From contig CAWJPY010000021.1 in NCBI GenBank assembly GCA_963844865.1, forward strand, positions 186,001-250,000: a stretch of DNA of 64,000 nucleotides. Reading direction: 5' to 3'. The translations under genes and the position numbers were made by a program. Origin of the DNA: CAWJPY01 sp963844865. Its GTDB lineage: Bacteria; Acidobacteriota; Thermoanaerobaculia; Thermoanaerobaculales; Sulfomarinibacteraceae. The stretch's first letter is position 1. Each line of letters begins with the position of its first letter. Under the pieces are notes generated by a model. That model did no database searches. It saw only the letters and a list, made by a program, of their open reading frames with translations, and was not told where the DNA came from. Below are positions 25,482-34,500 of this stretch, one piece after another.

Positions 25482-27953
25482 ATGAGCGAGAGGATGACCA
25501 GACGGGACAAGCTCCAGGAGCCGCCCTCGCGGCGCGCCGGGAACGAGGCCGCGGCGCCGTCTTCGGGCGAGCGACCCGACCACGACGAGATCGCCCGCCA
25601 CCGCGACCTGCTGCAGCAGATCTTCGACCACGTCCCTGTGCTGCTCGTCGTCTGGGACCCGCGCCTGTGGTCCTTCACTCTGAACCGGCACGCCGAGACG
25701 GTCCTCGGCTGGTCGACCGAGGAGGCCAACGCCTGCGACTTCCTGGCCGAGGTCTACCCGGACCCCGATTACCGGGCCGAGGTCGCGGAGTTCATGTTGT
25801 CCCTGGCCCAGGGCTTCCACGAGTGGACCGTCACCACCCGGAGCGGCCACCCCGTGCCCATCCAGTGGGCCAACGTCCACCTCGCCGACGACGCGATGCT
25901 CGGCATCGGCATCGATGTGCGCCGGCGCAAGCAGGCGCAGGAGGCCCTCCGGCGCTCCGCCGCCGAGGCCGAGGCCGGGGCCAGAATGTTGACGGCCCTC
26001 ATGGACCACGTGCCGGACGGCATCACCGTCGCCGATGCCGACCTCAACCTCATCCGGGTCAGCCGCCACGGGCAGGAGCTGCTCGGCGCCCACGAGGGCA
26101 GGCCCCTGGAGGCGCTCGTCTCCCAGGGGATGGTCTGCCAGGCGGACGGCACGACGCCCATGGCCCACGAGGACATCCCCCTGGTGCGCGCGGTCCGGGG
26201 CGGCGAGACTGTCCAGGACGTCGAGATCGTCCAGGTGGACACCCACGGGCGCAAGCTCCCCCTGCTGTGCAACGCGGTCCCCATCCGCGACGCTGAGGGC
26301 ACCATCACCGGGGGCATCGTCGCCTGGCGCGACATCTCCGAGCGCAAGCGCTCCGAAGCGGCCCTGCGGGAGAGCGAGGCCAAGTACCGCTCCCTCTTCG
26401 AGTCCATGGACGAGGGCTTCTGCATCGTCGAGGTCATCTTCGACGGCGCGCAGCGGGCGACCGACTTCCGGTTCCTGGAGACCAATCCGGCGTTCGAGCT
26501 CCACACCGGGATCCAGAACCCCCGCGGCAGGACGGTGCGCGAGCTCGTCCCGAACGTCGAGGAGGGGTGGTTCGGGACCCTGGGACGCATCGCCCTGGGC
26601 GGCGATCCGTTCCGCTTCGTCGGCCACGCCGTCGGGCTCGACCGCTGGCTGGACGTCTACGCGTGGGGCCACGGCCCAGCCGAGCTCCGGCAGGTCGCCG
26701 GCGTGTTCACCAACATCACCGAGCGCCGGCAGGCCGAGCGCGCCCTCCGCAAAGCGAACGAGGACCTGGAGCGCAAGGTCGAGGAGCGCACCTCCGAGCT
26801 GGCGCGCCGGGCGGAACAGCTCCGGTGGCTGGCCTCCGAGCTGACCCTCGCCGAGCAGCGGGAGCGCCGCCGGCTGGCGGAGGTCCTGCACGACGACCTG
26901 CAGCAGCTCATGGTGGCGGCCAAGCTGCAGCTCACTCCACTGCGTCGGACCTCCGACGAGAAGGTCAAAGAAGCTGCGTTGCAGGCCGAGGAGCTGATCG
27001 ACGACTCCATCCAGAGATCGCGCTCGCTCAGCGGCGAGCTGAGCCCGCCGATCCTCTATCGAGGGGGCCTGCTGCCAGCGCTGGAGTGGCTCGCCGTCTG
27101 GATGAAGGACAAGCACGCTCTGGCGGTGAACCTCCAGACCACCGACGACGCGGCCCCCGAGTCCGAGGACGTGACCGTTCTCCTCTTCCAGTCGGTGAGG
27201 GAGCTCCTGTTCAACGTCGTCAAGCACGCCGGCGTGGGCAGCGCCCGCGTGGTCCTGGCCAGGGACGGCGACCTCGTCCAGCTCACCGTGGCCGACGACG
27301 GCGTGGGCTTCGATCCCGAAACCTTGGAGCTGGACGGAGCGCGCCCTGCGGGGTTCGGTCTGTTCAGCATCCGCGAGCGCCTCGACCTGATGGGCGGGTC
27401 CCTCGACATCGACGCTTCCCCCGGTCGGGGAGCGCGCTTCACCGTCACAGCCCCCATCGCGGCGCCTGCCCGCGACGGCGACCAGCCGCCCGATGTGCTC
27501 ACTGCCGTGAAGGTGTCCAGAGTGGGAGCCCCCAGCAACGAGGCCGCTGCGCCGGCCTGCGGTGTGGGCCGCCGCATCCGCCTGGTGCTCGTAGACGACC
27601 ACGTCGTCATGCGCCAGGGGCTCGCGTCCATGCTCAGGGCCGAGCCCGACCTGGAGATCGTCGGCGAGGCCTCCGACGGGGAGACGGCTGTCGAGATGGT
27701 ACGGCTGCTCCGTCCGGACGTGGTGACCATGGACGTCAGCATGCCCGGAATGGACGGGATCGAGGCGACCCGGATCATTCACTCGGACCTCCCCGGCGTG
27801 CGGGTGATCGGCTTGTCCATGTTCGAGGAGGCCGAGCGGTCGCGGGCCATGCGCGAGGCCGGCGCCGTCGCCTACCTCACCAAGAGCGGTCCCGGCCAGG
27901 CCCTCGTGGCCGCCATCCGGGCCTCCATGGGCACCGGGTCCGTAGCTCCGTAG
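25482..27953 (+). CDS. three-PAS sensor histidine kinase (DegS/NarX type) fused to receiver domain
   Basis: 823 aa, no membrane helix, so cytoplasmic. PAS domains at roughly 45-150, 165-285 and 300-410, then a coiled coil. HisKA_3 dimerisation region near residue 470 with the phospho-His in LAEVLHDDLQQLMVAAK. HATPase region about 566-660 with VRELLFNVVKHAG, DDGVGFDPE and GFGLFSIRERLDLMGG. A Pro/Ala linker leads to a REC domain at about 697-816: LVLVDDHVVMRQGLASMLR, phospho-Asp in VVTMDVSMPGMDG, Lys in AYLTKSG. REC of this subtype normally precedes a LuxR HTH, which is missing here. No partner regulator is adjacent. Confidence 0.92.
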   Translation: MSERMTRRDKLQEPPSRRAGNEAAAPSSGERPDHDEIARHRDLLQQIFDHVPVLLVVWDPRLWSFTLNRHAETVLGWSTEEANACDFLAEVYPDPDYRAEVAEFMLSLAQGFHEWTVTTRSGHPVPIQWANVHLADDAMLGIGIDVRRRKQAQEALRRSAAEAEAGARMLTALMDHVPDGITVADADLNLIRVSRHGQELLGAHEGRPLEALVSQGMVCQADGTTPMAHEDIPLVRAVRGGETVQDVEIVQVDTHGRKLPLLCNAVPIRDAEGTITGGIVAWRDISERKRSEAALRESEAKYRSLFESMDEGFCIVEVIFDGAQRATDFRFLETNPAFELHTGIQNPRGRTVRELVPNVEEGWFGTLGRIALGGDPFRFVGHAVGLDRWLDVYAWGHGPAELRQVAGVFTNITERRQAERALRKANEDLERKVEERTSELARRAEQLRWLASELTLAEQRERRRLAEVLHDDLQQLMVAAKLQLTPLRRTSDEKVKEAALQAEELIDDSIQRSRSLSGELSPPILYRGGLLPALEWLAVWMKDKHALAVNLQTTDDAAPESEDVTVLLFQSVRELLFNVVKHAGVGSARVVLARDGDLVQLTVADDGVGFDPETLELDGARPAGFGLFSIRERLDLMGGSLDIDASPGRGARFTVTAPIAAPARDGDQPPDVLTAVKVSRVGAPSNEAAAPACGVGRRIRLVLVDDHVVMRQGLASMLRAEPDLEIVGEASDGETAVEMVRLLRPDVVTMDVSMPGMDGIEATRIIHSDLPGVRVIGLSMFEEAERSRAMREAGAVAYLTKSGPGQALVAAIRASMGTGSVAP

Positions 27954-27969
27954 TCATCCAGGTGATCCG

Positions 27970-28200
27970 TCATTCAGCGTGGGCGCCGTTCAATCGCGGA
28001 ATGACAGGCACCACACCTCGTAGCTTCGCCCTGCGCGAGACATCAACGAAAGCCTTCGCTTGCTCCGGATTGGCAAACACGGACTCTCCGCTCGCGAACC
28101 GGTTGTCCACGTGGTACACCCTGCCCTCGACAAACACCGGCGGCCGCCTTGGCGACTCTGGTCTCCGGCGCCGGCTCCGCCGCAACTACGGAACTACGGA
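27970..28200 (-). pseudogene. truncated RAYT (REP-associated tyrosine transposase) fragment 1
   Basis: The frame reads VFVEGRVYHVDNRFASGESV then FANPEQAKAFVDVSRRAKLR before leaving the family and stopping. The YHVxNRFxxGExVFAxPExAxxF pattern is the N-terminus of Y1/RAYT transposases; the catalytic HUH (NHYHL) and Tyr parts are absent. 28072-28200 is repeated at 29192-29320. Confidence 0.7.
28072..28200. repeat. 129-bp direct repeat, copy A
   Basis: Matches 29192-29320 base for base without indels, with about 13 differences (roughly 90% identity). Both copies hold the 5' end of a RAYT gene and end in a short tandem GGAACTACGGAACTACGGA-like sequence. The copies flank the secreted-protein gene at 28224-29039. 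Confidence 0.85.
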
Positions 28201-28223
28201 CCCTGGCACCGTCGCTGGCATCG

Positions 28224-29039
28224 CTAGTAATAGTAGACGCGCACCGCGTACAGCCGATGCGACGCCCCCAGCAGACACGTGGTCACGTAGTACGAGTAGT
28301 AAGGGTACTCCACAGCGGGGTAGTTCATGGACGCTTCAAACGGCGTGACGATGCTCGCCTGCGCCCCGCTGGTCGACACCTCGCCCATGATGGCGGTGAC
28401 TCCGGTGGAGTTGTCGACGCGCCACAACTGCACGTAGATGTCGTTCGTCGCGTCGTTGTCGTAGAGGGTCGCGACCATCTGGTAGACCTCAACCCCGTCC
28501 GGCAGATAGGCAGGCGCCGCCATGCAGCCGTCCCCGCCGCTGCTGGACCCCATCTGATACCCCCCTGAGAAGCTGAAGAAGTGGCTGTCCGGGAAGGTCC
28601 CATCCGATGCGAACGCCGCCCCCGGAATCACGAGTGGGGCCGGGCCCGCCGTCAGCACCTTGAACCCCTGGACCCGGATCTTGGAGGTCGCATCACCGGC
28701 CTTGGCCACGGCCCCGGCCTCGTACCGCACATCGGCCGGGAACGGCGGCTGCAGGTCGAGACGGAAGGCCTCCGGCGCCCGGTTCCCGCGGTACCCGTGG
28801 GGGTCGAGCTTCCCCTTCTCCTCCAGCATCCTCTTCAGCGCGTCGGCCACGTCGTCCCGCTCCAGGAGCTCCGAAAGAGTGCTCAGCGCCTCCTCGAGCT
28901 GCGGCGACGGCGCCTCCCGCGCGTGCTGCACCTGCCGCACCTCCTGCGCCGCTGATGGGCCTCCCCCCAGGCCGAGAGCTCCAACAACCACAACCACGAC
29001 GCAGACACCCCAACCCCTTCGCGCCCCACTGTCCAGCAT
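28224..29039 (-). CDS. secreted beta-rich protein, unknown
   Basis: 271 aa with an N-terminal signal sequence (GVCVVVVVVGALGLGGGPSA). After a helical segment (EEALSTLSELLERDDVADAL) the rest looks beta-rich: FFSFSGGYQMGSSSGGDGCM, YLPDGVEVYQMVATLYDNDA and a Tyr-rich end YPYYSYYVTTCLLGASHRLY. Two cysteines may form a disulphide. AAGGAGGCAAAC precedes the ATG. Similar DUF-less secreted proteins occur in environmental bacteria, but I cannot name a family. Flanked by two 129-bp direct repeats and next to an IS110 element, so it may have moved as a unit. Confidence 0.75.
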   Translation of the reverse strand: MLDSGARRGWGVCVVVVVVGALGLGGGPSAAQEVRQVQHAREAPSPQLEEALSTLSELLERDDVADALKRMLEEKGKLDPHGYRGNRAPEAFRLDLQPPFPADVRYEAGAVAKAGDATSKIRVQGFKVLTAGPAPLVIPGAAFASDGTFPDSHFFSFSGGYQMGSSSGGDGCMAAPAYLPDGVEVYQMVATLYDNDATNDIYVQLWRVDNSTGVTAIMGEVSTSGAQASIVTPFEASMNYPAVEYPYYSYYVTTCLLGASHRLYAVRVYYY

Positions 29040-29170
29040 GTTTGCCTCCTTATTGTGCAGAGCGATCCGTACCCGGTCGATGCTCGTCCTGTATGGTCCG
29101 GGACTCTACCACGGGGGGCCAAACAGGGGTGCCAGGGTCCCTAGTCCCGTAGCTAGCGGGAACTCACCGG

Positions 29171-29320
29171 TCATTTGACGTGGTCGTCGTCGGCAAACAC
29201 GGACTGTCCGCTCGCGAACCGGTTGTACACGTGGTACACCCCGCCTTCGACAAACACCCGCGGCCGCCCTAGCAACTGTGATCTCCGCCGCCGGCTCCAC
29301 CACAACTACGGAACTACGGA
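29171..29320 (-). pseudogene. truncated RAYT fragment 2
   Basis: The frame reads VFVEGGVYHVYNRFASGQSV then FADDDHVK and stops at 29171. Same N-terminal RAYT region as fragment 1 and closer to consensus (HVYNRF). Nothing of the catalytic core remains. Confidence 0.7.
29192..29320. repeat. 129-bp direct repeat, copy B
   Basis: Second copy of the 28072-28200 sequence, offset by exactly 1,120 bp, same orientation. The IS110 left flank begins immediately after it. Confidence 0.85.
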
Positions 29321-29340
29321 GCTGAGACTCCTCTAGAAGG

Positions 29341-29403
29341 CTCCCCCTTCGGCGAGCGGGTTACGCTCGTCGTCGGGAGTGAGTCCCCGTGTTGACGCAC
29401 GGG
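29341..29403 (+). ncRNA. structured left flank of IS110; candidate bridge RNA region
   Basis: Two hairpins lie before the transposase start. CTCCC (29341) pairs with GGGAG (29375), enclosing GCGAGCG (29352) paired with CGCTCGT (29364) around a GGTTA loop. CCCGTG (29386) pairs with CACGGG (29398) around a six-base loop. IS110-group elements encode their bridge RNA in the left non-coding end, so a structured RNA here is plausible; loops have not been matched to target or donor sequences. Confidence 0.35.
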
Positions 29404-29418
29404 AGAAGGAGGAGCCCG

Positions 29419-30435
29419 ATGGCACTGTACTGCGGAATCGACCTGCATTCCAACAACAACTGGGTGGTGGTGCTCGACGGCGCGGAGAAGGTCGTCAAGG
29501 AGGTCAAGCTGCCCAATGACCTGCTGCGGGTGATCGGGGAGCTTGCGCCGTTCTTCGACGACCTTGGCGGGGTGGCGGTGGAGTCGACGTGGAACTGGTA
29601 CTGGCTGGTCGACGGGCTGATGGATGCGGGGTTTCCGGTGCGCCTGGCCAACACGTCGGCGATCAAGCAGTACGAAGGCCTCAAGCACTCGGACGACAAG
29701 CACGATGCCCGGTGGCTGGCCCACCTCCAGGCCCTGGGGATCCTGCCGGAAGGCTACATCTACCCGAAGGAGGACCGACCGGTGCGGGATCTTCTTCGCC
29801 GGCGGATGTTCCTGGTCCAGAAGAGGACCTCGCTGCTGCTGGCGATGCGGGGGGCCTTCGAGTGTCGCACTGGCACCAGGGTCAGGGTCGACGACATCAA
29901 GAAATGGAACGAAGAGGACATCCTGGGGCAGATCGAGGATCCGCTGGCGGCGCTCTCCATCTCCTGCCTGCTGGAGCCCGTGGCGGCACTTACTCGCGAG
30001 ATCAAGCTCCTCGAAAAGCATGCACGATCAAAGGCCAGGCTGCGCCCCGAGCTCGAGCAGCTGCAGACGGTGTGGGGCATCGGCCAGACGCTGAGCCTGG
30101 TGATCCTTTGCGAGGTCGGGGAGATCTCTCGCTTCCCCAGGGTGGGTGACTTCGCGTCCTACTGCCGGTTGGTGAAGTCGGGTCGTTTCAGCAACGGCAA
30201 ACGGAAGGGCTCCGGGAACCCGAAGAACGGCAACCGCTACCTCTCATGGGCGTTCCACGAGGCCGCCCACCACGCCACACGTCACCATCCCGAGGCCAAG
30301 GCGTACGTCCAGAAGAAGACCGCCAAGACCAACGGGATCATCGCCATCAGAGCGCTCGCTCACAAGCTCGCTCGCGCGACGTACCACGTGCTGCGAGACA
30401 AGGCGGACTTCGACGGCAGCAAGCTCTTCAGATGA
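29419..30435 (+). CDS. IS110-family transposase
   Basis: 338 aa, DEDD-type recombinase that also uses a serine in its C-terminal domain. N-terminal RuvC-like domain: CGIDLHSNNNWVVVLDG (Asp), GVAVESTWNWYW (Glu), HSDDKHDARWLAHLQ (Asp pair). C-terminal Transposase_20 domain: LQTVWGIGQTLSLVILCEVG, FPRVGDFASYCRLVKS, RKGSGNPKNGNRYLSWAF. ATG at 29419 has AAGGAGGAGCCCG before it. The frame is intact and of normal length, so the element could be active. Both flanks are structured. IS110 elements lack terminal inverted repeats, so exact ends cannot be read. Confidence 0.93.
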   Translation: MALYCGIDLHSNNNWVVVLDGAEKVVKEVKLPNDLLRVIGELAPFFDDLGGVAVESTWNWYWLVDGLMDAGFPVRLANTSAIKQYEGLKHSDDKHDARWLAHLQALGILPEGYIYPKEDRPVRDLLRRRMFLVQKRTSLLLAMRGAFECRTGTRVRVDDIKKWNEEDILGQIEDPLAALSISCLLEPVAALTREIKLLEKHARSKARLRPELEQLQTVWGIGQTLSLVILCEVGEISRFPRVGDFASYCRLVKSGRFSNGKRKGSGNPKNGNRYLSWAFHEAAHHATRHHPEAKAYVQKKTAKTNGIIAIRALAHKLARATYHVLRDKADFDGSKLFR

Positions 30436-30440
30436 CGTAT

Positions 30441-30509
30441 CGGGCCGGGACGGATCCCGGATTGGTGCCTGGACCAACCACGGGACCTGAGTGGGACCGT
30501 CCCGGCCCG
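30441..30509 (+). repeat. inverted repeat just after the IS110 transposase
   Basis: CGGGCCGGGACGGATCCC at 30441-30458 and GGGACCGTCCCGGCCCG at 30493-30509 are reverse complements apart from one bulged A, with a 34-base loop. It may terminate the transposase transcript, or be a structural part of the element's right end. Confidence 0.7.
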
Positions 30510-30901
30510 GCTCTCAGATCATGCGCCGCGCGTCGACTGTGAGCCACGTGGTGTTGGCGCCCTTCGGGGTAGCCCGCCGTCTGTTATCCCGTCTTGTTGG
30601 ACGCAGTCGGCCGAGCTCGAGGACTTTCTGGGGCACGAGGACGTGCCAAGGGCAGGGGCGCCGCCCGGTGACGCCCCACCGCCTCAATCCTGATGGGTGG
30701 CTAGTGCGAAAGACCGTCCCCCGACACGCAAACCACCGAAAGTCCGGCCGCGTGGAATGCTGACCTGAGGGCCCTCAATTCCACTTCGTCTACCTCTGAT
30801 CGCTACGAATCGGAGCAAACGCCCTGTGCCCACTTGACACGCCGCTTCTAATGGGTGGCACCTATGTTACAAGTGCAGGTACCCATGCCTTCCATCTGTA
30901 C
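30510..30901. other. 390-bp stretch between IS110 and the immunity-like gene
   Basis: No gene recognised. GC falls from left to right, passing into the AT-richer toxin/immunity module at about 30780. The right end of IS110 probably lies at its left edge. Confidence 0.4.
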
Positions 30902-31225
30902 TCAAACAGGAAAGGGCTGCGCTAACAACGCCAAGTACCCCAAAGCCGCACAAACCTCCACTGCAGTCCCCAACCCCACCGCCTCTTTCGTAAACTCCGG
31001 CAGTCCTGCCTGTTGTCGCATCTCCCAAAGGAACCAGACTGCGGTTGCGACCTGCCCAACACAACAGCTAATCAGAACAACCACAAACACATCATATGCA
31101 CCGGGAAAGCCAAGGCCGCCAACGCTACCTACGATAACAGAGAAGATCACCAGTACTCCTATCGCTACTGCGAAAATCACCCAACAAAGAAACGATCTGC
31201 TGTCGAGAAGCCGATCCACTGCCAT
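30902..31225 (-). CDS. three-helix membrane protein, candidate immunity protein
   Basis: 107 aa. Predicted membrane helices at about 13-36 (LCWVIFAVAIGVLVIFSVIV), 44-66 (VFVVVLISCCVGQVATAVWF) and 84-104 (VGLGTAVEVCAALGYLALLA). ATG at 31225 has CGGAGGACACGCA before it; an upstream frame to 31309 has no site. It lies 280 nt downstream of the RHS giant, in the same direction, and shares its unusually low GC with the RHS C-terminal domain. In polymorphic toxin loci the small gene after the toxin tip is normally its immunity gene, and a membrane immunity protein suits a lipid- or membrane-directed toxin. No immunity family is recognised, so this is inference. Confidence 0.6.
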   Translation of the reverse strand: MAVDRLLDSRSFLCWVIFAVAIGVLVIFSVIVGSVGGLGFPGAYDVFVVVLISCCVGQVATAVWFLWEMRQQAGLPEFTKEAVGLGTAVEVCAALGYLALLAQPFPV

Positions 31226-31504
31226 TGCGTGTCCTCCGGGAATCCCTACTCTCTCAGGCTCCAGCCACGTGCCCAGACCTCCTGGTATCGATTGACACAT
31301 CCCGCCCATATCATATCCGCAACAGCGAAGGCGAGATTAAGCCCCCGCACACAGAGCGGTCATCCGTAAGTGCGCCCACAATTCTCTCGTTCACGCGCAA
31401 CACCATACTGCAACCAAATTGTTGGACTCGTATCACTCATGGAACCCGTCTCATGAGGTCTTGAATCCTCACTCGCTGCCCAACGAATGCAAGAAAAACG
31501 TACT

Positions 31505-34500
31505 TCACTGTGGCGAGACGACAACCATTTGATCGGAATGCTCTTCGATTCCGTCGCCGAGTTTGCCTTCTTCCAGGTCCAATACAAAGCGCGACTGCTC
31601 TTCCGCTCTGGCATCGAAGACGTACCTCCAATATGGGTCAACAATCAATATATCATAGTCAAGATAGACCAAGAAATCCTCAGCTATGATCTTCTTCCAC
31701 ATTTGCACTCTGGAAGCAAGGTCACCAATGAATGCGAAGCCCTGTCGAAGACGCCAACCGATCATAGGCCACGAACGAAACGGTGCGTAACCCCGGTTGC
31801 TGGCGAATGTCGTTAGCGTTCCGTAGAGAGCTTGTGCAGCATCCATGGCCTTCCTTGGGTTAAGGAACGGCAAGTCAGGATAGTGTCCGGCATCCGCATG
31901 TCCAATCAGGAATGGTCCGCCGATTCTACGATTTCTGAGGTCATACGCTGCAGTATATCCCTCATGGGAGTACGTGTCAGCGAGAGAATGCAGGGCAATT
32001 CCTAGAGAAATCAGGCTGGAGGTGCCAAGAGATCGACGTGTATTGAGGACGGCAATTAGGTTCCCCGGGGTGACGACCTCCCCAGATGCCGCCAAGAAGT
32101 GAAATCCGTAGAGAGGTTGGCGGTTGAACGCGAGGCGTCCGAAATTTGCCGGGGATGTAAACGGATTGTCATCAACATATTGAGATGCCCACGCCAATTG
32201 ACAAGCATCATCATGAGGAAATCCAGCGGATCTTGCGAGATAATATCCCGCATAGAAGTGAAAGTCCTTTTCATACAGTCCGGATGGATCACCATGATTC
32301 GGCGAATTCCAGCGAAAAACTGCGAAGGGACTCTGACTACTGACATAGCCCAGAGGGTCTCGCGACAGGAAGGACCCTGCTGACGAGATTGACCACCTCG
32401 CCCTGAGATAGTGCAGTCCGAGGTCGGTGTGCCACGTGCGGCCCTGGAAGAGGCTGGTCAGGCCGTACCGGCTTTCAGCGAGAGATCGGGTGGCTGATGG
32501 TTCGGAGTAGGTCAAGAGTGCCTCGGGGAGCTCGCTCGCCAGATGCGTGAAGGAGATAGGGAGCGGGGTGGTGGACACAGCAGTGGCGGTGGATGAGAGA
32601 TCCGTGAGCCGGGCCGCCGTGACCTGGTACTCACCGCCGATCAGCCAGTCGGCCGCCCTCGTGGGGGTCCACTTGAGAAGCTGGGAGGAGATGCGGGAGG
32701 TGGAGCCGGCTACCGGTGCGCCGCCGCGCTCGACGGTGATCGCATCCTCCAGGGCGACCCCGGATGCCGGGACCACCGGTTCGTCGAGGAGCACGTAGAG
32801 GCCATCTGCGGAGTCGAGGACGGCGAGGATCTGCGGCGCCACGTCATCCTGCAGCACCTGGTACGCGGCGAGGTCCGTGATAGTGAAGCTGACATCTAAC
32901 GGCCACATGGCGTTGCCGGCGCGGTCCTCGAGGCCCTCGATATGGAGGGTGTAGGTGATGCCCGACTCGATGGCGGCGCCGGAAAGGGTCGCGCCACGGA
33001 GGTGGGGGGTCAGGGCAAGGTCCAGGATGATCGGCTCGCCGCCTTCGGGCGTCAGCGTGGCCACAGCATCGGCGACGCTTGCCTCGTCGATCCACTCCGA
33101 AAGGCCCATCTCGAAGACCTGGGCATCGACCGTGTCACCCGTCGGCCTGGCGCCGGCGCCGGTCCACGCCACGCGGGTGACGGTGGGCCAGGTGTCGTCG
33201 GGGCCGAAGAAGTGAGGGGTGCCGTCGGTGTCGTAGGTGATGCGCTCGACGATGCGCCCTGCCTGGTTCGTCAGGAGCTGGACACTGCCCAGGAGGTCGG
33301 TGACCGGGTACAGGGTGGTGTCGAAGGCGCCGTCGTGGTCGGTATCCACCTCCTCGGCCACCAGGTCGTCGATCCAGCGGCCCCAGTGCTTTCTGCGGTC
33401 GAGCTGCCAGGAGGGGCCGCCCGCCTCCTGGACGTACTCGGCGACCACCTGGTCGCCATCGTGGAGGTAGACGTGGGCGGCGTCGCCGGCGGGGGTGTGC
33501 ACCACCTTGGCCACCAGGCGGCCGAGGGGGTCCACCACCAGGCGGGTGTCGACCTCGCCCTGCTCCACCTCGACGAGGCGGTCGCGCCAGTCGTGGGTGT
33601 AGGTGGCCTCGGGGATGAGGTCGGTCCCCACCTTGAGGTGGCTCTGCCTGAGGTTGCCGTTCACATCCCAATCATAGTGGTGGGTGGAGGTATCCACGAC
33701 CTGGTGGAGGGCGTTGTGGGTGGGGTCCATCACCTCCTGGCGGCCTTCCAGGACCCGCCGGCGTTCTGCGAGCTCGTCGACAGTGTTGACGGTCCACCAC
33801 TCCTGGAGGCTGTTCAGGGTTGGATCCGGCACCATTTCCGCAAGATCTTGGGGTATCGCCGCCACCGCCGGGATGCCGTCACGGCTGTTGCTCTCCAGGT
33901 GCCCCGCCCCGTCGTAGTGGAAGCGCTCAACGATGCGGTCGAGGTCCGAGCGGCTCTTGGCCCGGCGCAGGCTGGCCTCGGTCCAGGAAAGGCCGAGGTG
34001 ATGGATCGGGTCCGAGATCACCCCGCCGATGTCCGGCACCCCGGTCAGCACCTCCGTGGGCCTCCCGGCGGTGTCGTAGGCGAGGGTGGTGGCGAGGCCG
34101 TTGCCGCGCTCCGAGCCCACCCACCGGGCGCCGGCGTAGGTCGCGCGCCATAGGGCCTCCCCTCCCCTGCTCAGCCCCACCAGCCGGTCGCCGCGGTCAT
34201 ACGCGCGGACGAGGTCCGGCAGGCCGTCGGGCATCCCCAGCCGCTCGGGGCGGTTGGCGAGGTCGAAGGTGCGGGTCAGGGTCTTGGTGCCCAGCCCCGG
34301 CGCCGGCCCCGGCAGGGCCAGGCTCTCCGAGAGCTGATTACCGACCGAGTCCCAGGTGAAGCCGAGCGACGCGTCGGCATCCGAGGCGCTCAGCAGCCGC
34401 CCCAGCGGGTCGTAGCCGTAGCTCACGGTCCCGCCCGGCTGCACCCCGCCCGTTACCTCGGCGCTCTCGAGCCGCCCCGCCTGATCGTAGGTGAAGCTGA

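Noticed and set aside
24639..27782. 1,047-codon minus-strand frame
   Set aside because: Antisense to the histidine kinase gene and its upstream region; the plus frame has all kinase motifs.
30855..31295. plus-strand 146-codon ORF
   Set aside because: Antisense to the three-helix membrane protein gene, which has a strong ribosome site; Thr/Pro-rich composition looks non-coding.
31360..31644. 94-codon minus ORF between the RHS gene and the immunity candidate
   Set aside because: Overlaps the RHS 3' end in another frame, no ribosome site, and no hydrophobic or domain pattern.
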